Shown: positions 16,502 to 27,533, counted from the stretch's first letter. The stretch is DNA of 53,793 nt from Acidobacteriota bacterium (GCA_020851565.1 JADZCN010000108.1:1-53793), one strand, 5' to 3'. Notes: generated by a model not told the origin, from the sequence alone. Numbers and translations are program-made.

Positions 16502-19408
16502 CTACTGCACGATGATCGTCCGCTCGTTCGACACCACGCTCGCCCCCTGTGCGTTCGCCGCGCGGAGCCGGACGTAGTAGGTCCCGGGCGGCACGCCCGA
16601 GAAGGCCACCGTCGTCGCCGCGCTGCCGGTGTTCGCCACCGCGAGGTTCGAGAGACCAGGGGCCGAGCCGGCCTCGACGACATAGCTGGTCGGCGTGCCG
16701 CTCGTCGGGGCCGCCCAGGTCAGCGTGACCGTGTTCCCGGAGACGGTGTGGAGAGTGAAGCTCGGCGCCCCCGGCGGCGCCGGCACGCCGCCAACGACGA
16801 CCATGACCTCGGCCGAAGGGGCACTGGTCCCACCCGCGTTGGTCGCGCGGACCCGGAGGACATAGAACCCCTGCGGAACGTTGGGGAACGTCAGTGATCG
16901 CCCGGACACCGCCACGCGGCCGATGTTGGTGAGACCGCTCGCCGACCCGGCTTCGACGACGTACCCGGTCGCCGGGCCTCCGCGCGGCGGCTGCAGCCAG
17001 GTCATGGTCAGCAGCCCATCCTGCATGAACGCCTGCACGTTGGTCGGCGCGTCCGGCAAGGCCACGCCCGCGACCGACATCCCCAGCGTGACCTCGTTCG
17101 AGGGCGGGCTGGACCCGAACGTGTTGATCGCGCGGACGCGCACGTAGAACGCGCCAGGGGGGACGCCCGGGATCGTGAAGGACGTTCCGCTCCCGGCCGG
17201 GAGGCTGATGGCCGTGGTCCCGGGCGAGAAGCCGGCGTCGATGACGTAGCTGACCGCCGCGCCGGTGGTGTTGGATCCCGGTGCCGTCCAGGAGAAGACG
17301 GCGGTCGTCCCGGTCATCACCACGCGGAAGTTCGTCGGGGCGGCTGGGGCACTGGTCCTCTCGTCGAGAGCGAAGTCGATACCCGAGGTCCAGGCTGTGT
17401 TGGTGACGTCGATGGCGGCGCCGGTGGACGCCGCGGTGGACGCCGAACAGGCGCCGGGGCACGGGATGTCGTTGTAGATCTCGTTGCGGTACCCGAGCGA
17501 GTTGCTCGTGAACACCACGTAGGTCCCCGCCGGCAGCGAATCGAAGAAGTAGTTGCCGCGGCCGTTCGTGACCGTGCTGGCGACGAAGACACCGGAACCC
17601 ACGCGCTGGTACAGGCTGACGCTGACGCCGGCCAGGGGAAGTCCGGTCGCCGAGCTCGTGATCTTGCCGCGCAGCCCGCCCGCAACCGGGTCCAGGTCGA
17701 AGTCACGACCATTGACGGGCGACCCGAGGGTGATCGGGATCGGGGTGGCCGCCCCGAAGTTGCTGCACACCGACGCGCCGCACGGGATGTTGTTGTAGAT
17801 CTCGTTCTGGTGACCGGTCCTGCCCGCCGTGTTCAGAACGTAGGTGCCCGTGGTGAGGCCGCCAAAGCTGAAGTAACCGTCCGGGCCCGTCCTCATCGAC
17901 GTGAGGAAGGAGGCGCCAGAGCCGCTCTGCATCCTGAGCTCGACGATTTGTCCGCTGATCGGGGTGGCCGAGACGCTGTCCCGAACGACGCCGGTGAGGA
18001 ATCCGCCGTCCACGAGCGCGAAGTCCTGGTTGGCGACAGTGGCCCCCCTGGCGACGGCGATGGGTGCGCCGAGCGCGGCCGCCGACGTGCTGTTGCAGCC
18101 AACTCCCACGCAGGGAATGTCGTTGAAGATTTCGTTCACCCAGGTGAACGTGTTCGACGTGTACAACCAGTAGGTGCCGGCCGTGAGACCGGCCAGGCGG
18201 TACACGCCGCTGGCGTCGGTGGTAGCGAGGCGGGTGAACAGATTGCCGCCCACCCGCGTCACGGCCGTGACGGTGACGTTCTGGATGGGGTTGCCGTTGG
18301 CGGCGTTGGTGACGGTGCCGGTGATGACGCCGCCCGTGTCGAGCACGAAGTTGCGATCCGCGGTCGTGTTACGAACCGTCACCGGAATCTCCGTGCCGCT
18401 CTGGATGTTGTTGCAGCCGAGCGGGCACAGGACGTTGTCGTACAGCTCGTTCATGTAGCCGGAGTTACCGACCCCGGTGAACGCGAAATACGTCCCGGTG
18501 GCCAGGCCTGACATGCGGTAGACGCCGTCGGCGTTGGTCGAGACGCTGCCCATCGAGCGCAGCGCGTTGTTCACGAGCGCGTTGACGTTCACGGACAGGT
18601 TCGGGATCGGCTGCCCGGCGGCATTGGTGATTCGTCCCGAAAGGACGCCTCCCGGATCCAGCGCGAAGTCCCGTCCGGCCACCGTCGCTCCGGACACGAT
18701 AGTGGTCGGCGTCGGCGCCGGCAGCTGGGTGCGCGAGTCGGGACATGGGCCGACGCACGGGCTGTTGTCCCAGTACTCGTCCACGTATCCCGGAACGTTG
18801 AAGCTGCGCGTGACCAGGAAGACCTCGCCCGGCGGCAGACCGCCGATGTCGTAATGCCCGGCGGCATCCGTCATCGCGTCGGTGAGCCAATAGTCGCCGT
18901 TGTTGTAGCGATACGTGGACTGGACCAGGACGTTGGCCAGCGGCGCGCCGGTCGCGGCGTCGGTCACGGTCCCGGTCACATGTCCGCCCGCCAGGAGGGC
19001 GAAGTTGACGGTGGTGGTATTGCCTGGAGTGATGGTGACCAGTGTCCCGTCTACGAGATCGGGGAAGTCGATCGGGGCGCGGATGCCGCCGTAGATCTCG
19101 TCGACGAAATCGAGTCCTTCTTCCGAAGGTACGGCTGCGACATAGTACCCGCCTGCCTCCCCCGTGAACGAGTACACGCCGGAGGCATCCGTCGATCCCG
19201 CGAAGACGACACCGGTCTCCGACAGGTCGTCGCTTCTAACGATGAAGATGGGGACGTCGGCGATCGCGTCGCCCGTGGAAGCGCTGGTCACCGTGCCGGT
19301 AATGCTGCCGTCTTGCGCGTGGGCAGTGGCCGGGAGGAAGAGGGCCGCCAGCAGCGGCAGGCTCGTCCAGCACCACCTCGACAGGGTTCGGGCTCGAGAA
19401 GATTTCAT
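16502..19408 (-). CDS. large secreted repeat protein: carboxypeptidase-regulatory-like (Cna-B) repeats plus three fibronectin III domains
   Basis: 968 residues from ATG 19408, with AGAGGT upstream and an in-frame ATG at 19429 rejected because the signal peptide starts here (ending TAHAQ at about 31). About six repeats of 100-110 residues follow, each with ITGTVTxAxTGxPI, GxYxxxGLxxGTYxxxT and, in five of them, NE-I/L-Y-N-x-I-P-C followed by Cys after 3-4 residues. After residue about 680 come three fibronectin type III domains (PTNFRV..., PTNVQA..., PSFTLH...). Probably an exposed adhesin or polysaccharide-binding surface protein. There is no cell-wall anchor. It stands alone, closed by a strong hairpin. 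Confidence 0.85.
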   Translation of the reverse strand: MKSSRARTLSRWCWTSLPLLAALFLPATAHAQDGSITGTVTSASTGDAIADVPIFIVRSDDLSETGVVFAGSTDASGVYSFTGEAGGYYVAAVPSEEGLDFVDEIYGGIRAPIDFPDLVDGTLVTITPGNTTTVNFALLAGGHVTGTVTDAATGAPLANVLVQSTYRYNNGDYWLTDAMTDAAGHYDIGGLPPGEVFLVTRSFNVPGYVDEYWDNSPCVGPCPDSRTQLPAPTPTTIVSGATVAGRDFALDPGGVLSGRITNAAGQPIPNLSVNVNALVNNALRSMGSVSTNADGVYRMSGLATGTYFAFTGVGNSGYMNELYDNVLCPLGCNNIQSGTEIPVTVRNTTADRNFVLDTGGVITGTVTNAANGNPIQNVTVTAVTRVGGNLFTRLATTDASGVYRLAGLTAGTYWLYTSNTFTWVNEIFNDIPCVGVGCNSTSAAALGAPIAVARGATVANQDFALVDGGFLTGVVRDSVSATPISGQIVELRMQSGSGASFLTSMRTGPDGYFSFGGLTTGTYVLNTAGRTGHQNEIYNNIPCGASVCSNFGAATPIPITLGSPVNGRDFDLDPVAGGLRGKITSSATGLPLAGVSVSLYQRVGSGVFVASTVTNGRGNYFFDSLPAGTYVVFTSNSLGYRNEIYNDIPCPGACSASTAASTGAAIDVTNTAWTSGIDFALDERTSAPAAPTNFRVVMTGTTAVFSWTAPGSNTTGAAVSYVIDAGFSPGTTAISLPAGSGTSFTIPGVPPGAFYVRVRAINTFGSSPPSNEVTLGMSVAGVALPDAPTNVQAFMQDGLLTMTWLQPPRGGPATGYVVEAGSASGLTNIGRVAVSGRSLTFPNVPQGFYVLRVRATNAGGTSAPSAEVMVVVGGVPAPPGAPSFTLHTVSGNTVTLTWAAPTSGTPTSYVVEAGSAPGLSNLAVANTGSAATTVAFSGVPPGTYYVRLRAANAQGASVVSNERTIIVQ

Positions 19409-19505
19409 GGGGGATACCTCTCGAGGCAAGTGCGACGTCCGCGGGAATCCGGGGTCACGCCTGCCGGCCGGCGAACCGGTCCCCGCGCTCGTGGGACATG
19501 GCGTC

Positions 19506-21908
19506 CTACCCGCTTCGGAGCGCGCTCAGCGCGTCTACGTGTGACGCACGCCAGGCCGGGCCCAGGCAGGCCAGCACCACCACGGCGCCTTCGATCACGG
19601 CTACGGCCAGATAGACGCCGGGGCTGAGGACGTTCACGCCGATGAAGGCCGCCTGCACCGCACGGGTGGCGGCGGCCGACAGCATCAGTCCCGTCAGCAG
19701 GCCGGGCAGCAGCAGCCCGATGCTGCCCGCCAGCACGTCGCGCACGATGTCGCGCGGGGTGGCGCCGATGGATACGCGCACGCCGAACTCGCGGCGGCGC
19801 CGGCTCACGGCGTGGATGACGACACTGGCCAGGCCCGCCGTGCCGAGCAGCAGTGCCAGTCCGCCGCAGATCGAGAGCACCCACGTGGTCGTGCGGAACG
19901 GCCACAACTGCACGGCCCTGCGCTGCGCCATCGTCTTCACGGAGAGCAGGGGAACGCTGGCGTCCACGGACTGCGACGCCTCGGTGAACGGCCGCACCAG
20001 CGACGTGGGCATCGCCGTTCGCACGACGATCGTCAATGGGCCCTCGAAGTTATCGTGCGAGAGGGGCACGAACAGCGCGGGCGCTTCGCGGTCGAACCCG
20101 CGCATCCGCAGCCGGGCCGTGACGCCCACGACCGTAGCGGCGGCGCCCTTCCCTCCCACGCGCAGCGTCCTGCCGAGCGCGCGGCCGCCGGGCCACAACG
20201 TCTCGGCCAGCGGCCCGTTGATCACGACCTCGGCCGGGCCATCCGCCCGCTCGAACTCGCGGCCTTCGGCCATCGCAATGCCCAGCGTCCTGAAGTAGCC
20301 CGGCCCGACGGCGAAGGACGGGTACGACGGGCACGCGCCCGGCTCGCAGCCGCTCCCGTCCGGCCACGCGGCCATGAGGCGATCGAAGCCCACGAAGAAC
20401 GGTGCGCGATCCGCGACGGCCACGCCCGCCGCGCCCGGCAGCGCGCCCGCGCGCTCGGCCAGGCGTGCGGCGTACCGCTGGACGCGGTCTGCCGGGTAGC
20501 CCTGCGCAGCCGGATCGAACTCCGCGACGAGCAGTTCGTCGCGCGCGAAGTCGGGGTCGGCGGTCGAGAGAAACCCGTACGACTGCATGAACAGCGCGGC
20601 CACGACGAGGAAGGCCGTCGATCCCGCGATCTGCGCGCCGACGAGCCACGAACGGAGCGGCACGCGCCGGCCGCCCGCGGTGCCCGCCCCCTGTGAGCCC
20701 AGCACGCGGAGCACGTCGATGCGGGCCGCGGCCACCGCCGGCCAGAGGCCCGGCAGCACGCCCGCGACGATGACCAGCAGGGCAATGAAGCCCGCGACGG
20801 TGGCATCGGGCTTGAGATCGAGGTGCTGCGGTGTTTCGACAGGAATCGCGAACGCGCCAACCAGCGACTGCGCCCACCAGGCCACCGCCAGCGCGCCCGC
20901 GCCGGCCATGGCCGCCAGGACGAGGCCTTCGGTAATCACCAGGCGCACCAGGCGGCCCGGCCCCGCCCCGAGCGCAGCGCGAATGCCCATGTCGCGCTCG
21001 CGCTCCACGGCGCGCGCCAGCAGCAGGTTGGCCACGTTGAAGCACGCCAGCAGCAGGACGAGGCCGATGACGCCCATCACGATGGCGGCGGCCGTGCTGC
21101 GAACCTCGGTGCCGGCCTCGCTCAGCAGCCGGAAGCGTGCGCCGCGGCCCGTGTGCGTGTCGGGCCAGTCGCGCGCCATGAGGGACGCCGCCGTGTCCAA
21201 CTGCCCCTGCACCTGGGACACCGTCGCGCCGGCCGCCAGGCGCCCGAGGACGAACAGCCACCTGGCCTCGCGATCCTGCAGGGTGGATGCGGCGCCGAAC
21301 AGCGGGAGCGCCTCGAGGGGCACCCAGACGTCGGGAGAATAGAGACCGGCCGGGCCCGTGAACGATTCGGCGATGACGCCCGCCACCTGCGCGTCGGTGT
21401 TGTTCAGGCGCAGCGTGAGTCCGGTGAGCGACGGCTCGCCCAGCCTCTCGCGCCAGAAGCGCTCGCCGATCACCACCGAGGGCGCGCCGCCCGGGACGGG
21501 CTCGACGCTCAGCCGGCCCGCGACGACCGGCGCATGCACGATTGAAAAATAGCCCGGCGAGACGGCCAGCACCCACGCGGTTTCCGCCGCGCCGCCGTGG
21601 CGCAAGGCCATGGTCAGCCGGCCCTCCGCGGCGAGATCCAGGCTGCCGCTGGTGGCGGCGGTGAAGCGCTCGGCCTCGGCCAGCGACGCGTTGCCGCCCT
21701 CCTCGCTTCCGGGCGTGGTGAGGATGCGCCCGACGTCGGGGCCGACCACCCGCCCGGCGCCGCGCAGGAACACGCTGTTGATCACCGTGAAGGCCACCGC
21801 GTTGACGCCCATGCCGATGGCGAGTGTGAGCACAGCGGTGGCGGCAAAGGCCGGGCGGCTCGCCAGCTGGCGCAGCACGAGCTTCAGGTCCTGGAGGAGC
21901 GTGTCCAT
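19506..21908 (-). CDS. ADOP-type ABC transporter permease (MacB/FtsX-like, duplicated)
   Basis: 800 residues. The start LLQDLKLVLRQLASRPAFAATAVLTLAIGMGVNAVAFTVIN is diagnostic for acidobacterial 'duplicated orphan permeases': a MacB-like periplasmic core (about 50-250), an FtsX permease module (about 270-400, ending FNVANLLLARAVERERDMGIRAALG), then a second core and second FtsX module ending ALSALRSG. No ATPase gene is adjacent in the same orientation, as is usual for these proteins, and no PadR regulator is present. The substrate is unknown. A near-copy of its last 56 residues lies at 12.9 kb. Confidence 0.93.
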   Translation of the reverse strand: MDTLLQDLKLVLRQLASRPAFAATAVLTLAIGMGVNAVAFTVINSVFLRGAGRVVGPDVGRILTTPGSEEGGNASLAEAERFTAATSGSLDLAAEGRLTMALRHGGAAETAWVLAVSPGYFSIVHAPVVAGRLSVEPVPGGAPSVVIGERFWRERLGEPSLTGLTLRLNNTDAQVAGVIAESFTGPAGLYSPDVWVPLEALPLFGAASTLQDREARWLFVLGRLAAGATVSQVQGQLDTAASLMARDWPDTHTGRGARFRLLSEAGTEVRSTAAAIVMGVIGLVLLLACFNVANLLLARAVERERDMGIRAALGAGPGRLVRLVITEGLVLAAMAGAGALAVAWWAQSLVGAFAIPVETPQHLDLKPDATVAGFIALLVIVAGVLPGLWPAVAAARIDVLRVLGSQGAGTAGGRRVPLRSWLVGAQIAGSTAFLVVAALFMQSYGFLSTADPDFARDELLVAEFDPAAQGYPADRVQRYAARLAERAGALPGAAGVAVADRAPFFVGFDRLMAAWPDGSGCEPGACPSYPSFAVGPGYFRTLGIAMAEGREFERADGPAEVVINGPLAETLWPGGRALGRTLRVGGKGAAATVVGVTARLRMRGFDREAPALFVPLSHDNFEGPLTIVVRTAMPTSLVRPFTEASQSVDASVPLLSVKTMAQRRAVQLWPFRTTTWVLSICGGLALLLGTAGLASVVIHAVSRRRREFGVRVSIGATPRDIVRDVLAGSIGLLLPGLLTGLMLSAAATRAVQAAFIGVNVLSPGVYLAVAVIEGAVVVLACLGPAWRASHVDALSALRSG

Positions 21909-21996
21909 CTCCGCATGAGACGAGGGGACCGGCGCCTCCGTTCGCGGAACCCGGACGCGGCGGCGGTGTCTAAGCCCAGAGTTTCGGGAGGTGCGC

Positions 21997-22761
21997 GTGC
22001 TCGAAGCCCGATCGCTGACGAAATATTACGGCGCGCTTCCAGCGCTTCGCGACGCGTCGTTCGCGGCCCGCCCCGGGCAGATCCTCGGCTATCTCGGGCC
22101 CAACGGCTCGGGAAAGTCCACCACCGTGCGCATGCTGGTGGGCCTGCTGGCGCCCTCGTCGGGCGACGTGCTGTGGCAGGGCCGCTCCATCTTCGACGAC
22201 CTCCCCGCCTTCCAGCGTCAGCTCGGCTACGTGCCGGAGGAGCCGCACCTCTACACGCATCTCACCGCACCGGAGTACCTGCGGCTGGTCGGAGGGCTGC
22301 GCGACCTCGACGACAGCGCGTTGGACCGGAAGATCGAGCGCCTTTTGGATCTGCTCGGCCTGGCCGACGATCAGTACTCCACCTTGTCTGCGTTCTCGAA
22401 GGGCATGCGCCAGAAGGTGCTGATTGCGGCCGCCCTGCTGCACGATCCGTCGGTCATCATCCTGGACGAGCCGTTCTCGGGCCTGGACGTCGGCGCGGCG
22501 CTGATGCTGCGCGCGGTCGTCAGGGGCCTGGCGGAGGCAGGCCGCACCGTCCTGATGAGCTCGCACGTCATCGAGGTCGTCGAGCAGCTGTGCACGGAGG
22601 TGGTCATCCTTTCCGAGGGGCGCGTGGTCGCGCACGACCGCGTGGACCGCCTCCGTCAACTGCAGCACGACGAGTCGCTCGAGCACGTCTTCGTGAAGCT
22701 GGCCGTCCATCACGACGTGCATGCGGCGGCCCGGTCGATGATCGAGGCGGTGCGCGGATGA
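21997..22761 (+). CDS. ABC transporter ATP-binding protein
   Basis: 254 residues if started at GTG 21997, which is 5 nt behind GGGAGG; a GTG at 21991 lies inside the Shine-Dalgarno itself and is less likely. Walker A is GPNGSGKST (about residue 34), the Q-loop region is LGYVPEEPHLY, the signature is LSAFSKGMRQKV (a divergent FSKGM form seen in ABC-2 exporters), Walker B is VIILDEPFSGLD, and the switch His is in MSSHVIE. It energises the membrane protein encoded next; the two genes overlap as ATGA. Direction and substrate of transport are not evident. It is divergent from the ADOP permease with an 88-base gap. Confidence 0.93.
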   Translation: MLEARSLTKYYGALPALRDASFAARPGQILGYLGPNGSGKSTTVRMLVGLLAPSSGDVLWQGRSIFDDLPAFQRQLGYVPEEPHLYTHLTAPEYLRLVGGLRDLDDSALDRKIERLLDLLGLADDQYSTLSAFSKGMRQKVLIAAALLHDPSVIILDEPFSGLDVGAALMLRAVVRGLAEAGRTVLMSSHVIEVVEQLCTEVVILSEGRVVAHDRVDRLRQLQHDESLEHVFVKLAVHHDVHAAARSMIEAVRG

Positions 22762-24482
22762 CCGTTCGGCCGCACGTGAGGGCGCGCCGCACTCGCCTGC
22801 TCTCACGTGCCTTCTTCGGCCGCCTGTTCGAGAACGACCTGTTCTCGTCCTCGGTCTCGGCGTCCAGCAGCGTCACGTGGATGCTGGCGGCGCTGGCCAC
22901 GCCTGGTGTGATGTTCAGCGGCAGCCAGATGTTCAACTACGCGCACGTGCGCACGTTCGCGCCCGAGGCGCAGGACCGCATTTTCTTCGCCAGCCAGGCG
23001 TTTCACGTGAATTTCGCCATGGCCATCGCGGGGCTGGTCACGATGATGGTGTGGACGTCACTGACGCCGGACCGCCTCGACGCGCTCGTACTGGGCCCGC
23101 TGCCCCTCCGCGCCGGCGAGCAGGCCCGCGCGCGGCTGGCGGCGCTGCTCCGCTTCTTCACGATGTTCGCCACGGCGGTGGCCGTGCCGACGGCCGTGGC
23201 GTTCACCTCCCTGACGCTGGGCCCGCGGGAAGCCGGGCTCGTCCTGCCGCGCATCGCCGGGCACGTGGCCGGCACCATGCTGGGCGCGGGCTTCGTCTTC
23301 TTCTTGCTGTTGGACCTCCAGCTGGTGCTGGCCGCCGTCCTGGGCCCGCGGGCCGTGCGGGCCGCCACCTGGCCCTTGCAGGGTGCGGCGCTCGCGGCGA
23401 TGGTCAGCGCGCTCTCGTATACGCCGAGCCTGGCGGAGGTGCTGCAGGCCACCGGCCCGTCGGGCCAGGCATGGGTGATGTGGAATCCCGCGACGTGGTT
23501 CGTGGGGATCTATCGATGGATCGCCGGCGATCATCGCGACGTCTTCACCCAGCTCGCGGCGAGGGCCACCCTCGGCTCGACGGTGGCAGTCACGGTGGGT
23601 CTGGTCGTCTATCCGCTGGCCTACCAGCGCTGCCTGGTCAACGCCGTCGCCGGCCAGGGCCGGCGCGAGGCCTGGTATTCGCGGACGAGCACGCGCGTGT
23701 GGCTCGCGAACCTGGCGCCCCTCCTCCGGACCCCGCTCGAGCGCGGGCTCGCCGCCTTCATCGTGGCCACGCTCTCGCGCAGCCACGCACACCGCTTTCT
23801 CGTCGGCAGCTATGCCGGCATGGCGCTGCTCTGCGCACTCCCTATCGCCGGACGTCTCTTCGGCCCGGCAGACTCGGCCGCCGCGCTGTACGCGTGGTTC
23901 TCCGTCCCGCTCGGGCTGCTCTGCTGGACGGCCGCCGGCCTGCGCGTGGCGATGATGCTGCCCGTGGAGCCGGCCGCCAACTGGATCTTCCAGCTCACCG
24001 AGCCGGTGGACAAGCGACGCGTGCTCTCCACTGCCGTCACGGTCATCGCGAGCGCGACGGCCCTCCCGCTCGCCCTCGCCTTCGGCGCCGCGGCGGCCGT
24101 GGCCGGTGGCGCCGCCCTTGGGCTCTCGGTCTTCGCCGTGGTCCTCGCCACGGGGCTCGCCCTTATTGAGCTCCTCACGCTCACGCTGCGCGCAGTGCCG
24201 TGCACCTGCACGTATCGCCCCGGACAGCTGCGCCTGCGCGTGCTCTGGCCCGTCTATCTCCTGGTGTGGCTGCTGCTCGCCTATCAGCTGCCGACCGTGG
24301 CCGTGGGCGCGCTCGGCCACCTCGATCGTTCCCTGTGGCTGGTCGGAACGCTGCTCGCCGCCTGGACGGCGATTCGGGCGTGGCGGCTCTCACGCGCGCG
24401 ACGCCTGCGCGGCTTCGTCTACGACGAGGCCGAGCCATCCGCAACCACGACCATCAACCTCGGCGCCGCCGGCGTCTCGTAA
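22758..24482 (+). CDS. ABC transporter membrane subunit, 574 residues
   Basis: Start at ATG 22758 overlapping the ATPase stop (ATGA). About ten to twelve hydrophobic segments are spread over the whole length (for example AMAIAGLVTMMVW, TMLGAGFVFFLLLDLQLVLAAVLG, LLIELLTLTLRAV). An amphipathic N-terminus RRTRLLSRAFFGRLFENDLF precedes the first helix, as in ABC-2-like exporters. No conserved catalytic motif is seen. With the upstream ATPase it forms a two-gene exporter of unknown substrate. The gene ends 8 bases before the convergent sigma-54 activator gene. Confidence 0.8.
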   Translation: MTVRPHVRARRTRLLSRAFFGRLFENDLFSSSVSASSSVTWMLAALATPGVMFSGSQMFNYAHVRTFAPEAQDRIFFASQAFHVNFAMAIAGLVTMMVWTSLTPDRLDALVLGPLPLRAGEQARARLAALLRFFTMFATAVAVPTAVAFTSLTLGPREAGLVLPRIAGHVAGTMLGAGFVFFLLLDLQLVLAAVLGPRAVRAATWPLQGAALAAMVSALSYTPSLAEVLQATGPSGQAWVMWNPATWFVGIYRWIAGDHRDVFTQLAARATLGSTVAVTVGLVVYPLAYQRCLVNAVAGQGRREAWYSRTSTRVWLANLAPLLRTPLERGLAAFIVATLSRSHAHRFLVGSYAGMALLCALPIAGRLFGPADSAAALYAWFSVPLGLLCWTAAGLRVAMMLPVEPAANWIFQLTEPVDKRRVLSTAVTVIASATALPLALAFGAAAAVAGGAALGLSVFAVVLATGLALIELLTLTLRAVPCTCTYRPGQLRLRVLWPVYLLVWLLLAYQLPTVAVGALGHLDRSLWLVGTLLAAWTAIRAWRLSRARRLRGFVYDEAEPSATTTINLGAAGVS

Positions 24483-24490
24483 GGCGCTTC

Positions 24491-25698
<1,208 letters not shown>

Positions 25699-25705
<7 letters not shown>

Positions 25706-25728
25706 GCCAAGGGCAGGCGGTGTATTAA
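25699..25728 (+). promoter_or_regulatory. sigma-70 promoter of the AHSA1-family gene
   Basis: TTGACA (25699-25704), an 18-nt spacer, TATTAA (25723-25728). This is the best vegetative promoter in the window. Transcription should begin near 25736, leaving a leader of about 57 nt before ATG 25793. The -35 hexamer overlaps the apparent 5' end of the divergent activator gene. Confidence 0.8.
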
Positions 25729-25734
25729 ACCTAT

Positions 25735-25748
25735 CGGTTAATTAACCG
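25735..25748 (+). promoter_or_regulatory. operator-like palindrome at the AHSA1 promoter start
   Basis: CGGTTAATTAACCG is a perfect 14-bp palindrome exactly at the expected transcription start. It overlaps a second imperfect dyad, ATTAAACC-TAT-CGGTTAAT (25724-25742), that covers the -10 hexamer. AHSA1/SRPBCC genes are often controlled by ArsR-family repressors binding AT-rich dyads of this kind. No such regulator gene is present in the window. Confidence 0.55.
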
Positions 25749-25792
25749 TGGAGTTCATCACAATCGTGGCGCTGCAGCCAGGGAGACGCACC

Positions 25793-26296
25793 ATGCCCGG
25801 TATCCACACGGCCAACAGCGACACGTTCAAGGCCACGACACCGTCGGATCGCGAGATCACGCTGACGCGGCTGTTCGACGCGCCGCGGCAGCTCGTGTTC
25901 GATGCGATGACCAGGCCCGAGCACGTCCGGCGGTGGTGGGGCATTCTCGACGAGCGCTACTCGGTGCACGTCTGCGATATCGACCTGCGCCCTGGAGGCG
26001 CCTGGCGCTTCGTGGGCCGCGGACCCGCCGGCGAGTTCGCGTTTCGCGGCGTCTATCGCGAAGTCGATCCCCCCGATCGGCTCGTCTACACCGAGATCTA
26101 CGAGCCGTTCCCCGATGCGGAGTCGGTGGTCACGACCCTCCTCACCGAGGAGCGCGGCAAGACGCGCCTGACCATCACGTCGCTCTACCCGACGGCGGAA
26201 GTGCGCGACATGGTGCTCGGGACCGGGATGGAGCGGGGTGCCGGCATCAGCTACGACCGCCTGGAGGATCTCGTGCAGGAGCTGCGGCGCGGCTGA
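25793..26296 (+). CDS. SRPBCC/AHSA1-family protein
   Basis: 167 residues from ATG 25793, with GGGAGA nine bases upstream. ITLTRLFDAPRQLVFDAMTRPEHVRRWWG is the standard beginning of the START-like AHSA1 fold, followed by DLRPGGAWRFVGRGPAGEF and YREVDPPDRLVYTE. These proteins bind small hydrophobic ligands in a helix-grip cavity, and several respond to or process small molecules; the ligand is not predictable. It is expressed from its own strong sigma-70 promoter with an operator-like palindrome. No ArsR partner is adjacent. Confidence 0.92.
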   Translation: MPGIHTANSDTFKATTPSDREITLTRLFDAPRQLVFDAMTRPEHVRRWWGILDERYSVHVCDIDLRPGGAWRFVGRGPAGEFAFRGVYREVDPPDRLVYTEIYEPFPDAESVVTTLLTEERGKTRLTITSLYPTAEVRDMVLGTGMERGAGISYDRLEDLVQELRRG

Positions 26297-26404
26297 GCCG
26301 GCCCGGGACCGGGCGGCCGGCGCCAGCGCCTCGTACACACGGTGCGCGGCCACCCGGGAATGGACGCCGCGGGGCTTCAGCCGCTCCGCGACGCGAGGCG
26401 GGAG

Positions 26405-27532
26405 TCACGCCATCTGCCCGACGGTGCGCCGGAAACGCCCCAGCGACAGGGCGAAGAGGACGGTCCCGGTCACCACGAGCGCCAGGAATGGCTGCCACAC
26501 GACATCGAACCCGGCGCCCCGGTAGAGGATGGCCTGGCTCAGTTCCGTGAAGTGCGTCGTCGGCGCGAACAGCATGATGTCCTGGACGAGCTGCGGCATG
26601 CTCTCGCGCGGGGTGATCCCGCCTGAGAGCAGCTGCAGCGGGAGCAGGGTCAGCACGAGCAGCAGGCCGAACTGCGGCATGCTGCGGGCGACGGTCGCCA
26701 TGAAGATGCCCATAGAGGTCGTCGCGAACAGGTGGAGGACGGTGCCGGCCAGGAACAGCGGCACCGAGCCCTCGATGGGCACCCGGAGCGCCCCTTGTAT
26801 CACCAGGCGCAACGACAGGGTGGCGGCCAGCAGCACCACCAGGCCCATGGGCCACAGCTTCCCGAGCATGATTTCGGTGGGCGAGATGGGCATCGCCAGC
26901 AGGTGCTCCACCGTCCCGTGCTCGCGTTCGCGAATCAGCGCCGCGCCGGTGAGGATGATCGACAGCATCGTCACGCTGCTGATGACCTCCATCAGCGAGC
27001 CGAACCAGGACGGGTCGAGGGTCGGATTGAAGCGCGTGCGCAGCGCGAGGTCTACCGGCGGGGGCGTGCGGGCGCGGTAGCGCTGCACGAACGCCGTCAC
27101 CTCGCCCAGGGCGATCTGCTGCACGGCGCTGTTCCCGGCAAACGCCTGGCTCATCCGGGTGGCGTCGATGTTGAGCTGCAGCTGCGGCGCCGCGCCCGCC
27201 AGGACGTCGCGCTGGAAGCCGGATGGGATGATGAGCACGAACGTGTAGTCGCCGGCGTCGAGGCCTGGATCCACCTCCGCGAGCGTGATCCGCTCCGGGC
27301 GCAGGAACTGGGGCGGAAGGAACGCGGAGGAAATGCGCGACGACAGCGCCGAGTCGTCCTCGTCCACGATGGCGATGGGCGCCAGGTGCAGTGTCTCGGG
27401 CATCGCTGTGCCCGCGACGTAGATCGAAACGGTGAACGTGTACAGGATGAGCCCGAGCATCATCGGGTCGCGCGCGAGGCTCCACAGCTCCTTCACGCCC
27501 AGGCGGTAGATGTTCGACAGGTGGCGCCGCAC
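26405..27532 (-). CDS. yhhJ: ABC-2 type permease of the RbbA-YhhJ export system
   Basis: 375 residues, GTG start at 27532 one base after the rbbA stop, so translationally coupled. One N-terminal TM helix, a large extracytoplasmic domain (about 45-175, with IAIVDEDDSALSSRI typical of this family), then five TM helices including MLSIILTGAALIREREHGTVEHLLAMPISP, the ABC-2 signature segment. In enterobacteria YhiI (HlyD-like), RbbA and YhhJ form one export system; here the order is TolC-like, HlyD-like, RbbA, YhhJ. The substrate is unknown; related systems export drugs or envelope components. Confidence 0.92.
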   Translation of the reverse strand: MRRHLSNIYRLGVKELWSLARDPMMLGLILYTFTVSIYVAGTAMPETLHLAPIAIVDEDDSALSSRISSAFLPPQFLRPERITLAEVDPGLDAGDYTFVLIIPSGFQRDVLAGAAPQLQLNIDATRMSQAFAGNSAVQQIALGEVTAFVQRYRARTPPPVDLALRTRFNPTLDPSWFGSLMEVISSVTMLSIILTGAALIREREHGTVEHLLAMPISPTEIMLGKLWPMGLVVLLAATLSLRLVIQGALRVPIEGSVPLFLAGTVLHLFATTSMGIFMATVARSMPQFGLLLVLTLLPLQLLSGGITPRESMPQLVQDIMLFAPTTHFTELSQAILYRGAGFDVVWQPFLALVVTGTVLFALSLGRFRRTVGQMA

Positions 27533-27533
27533 G

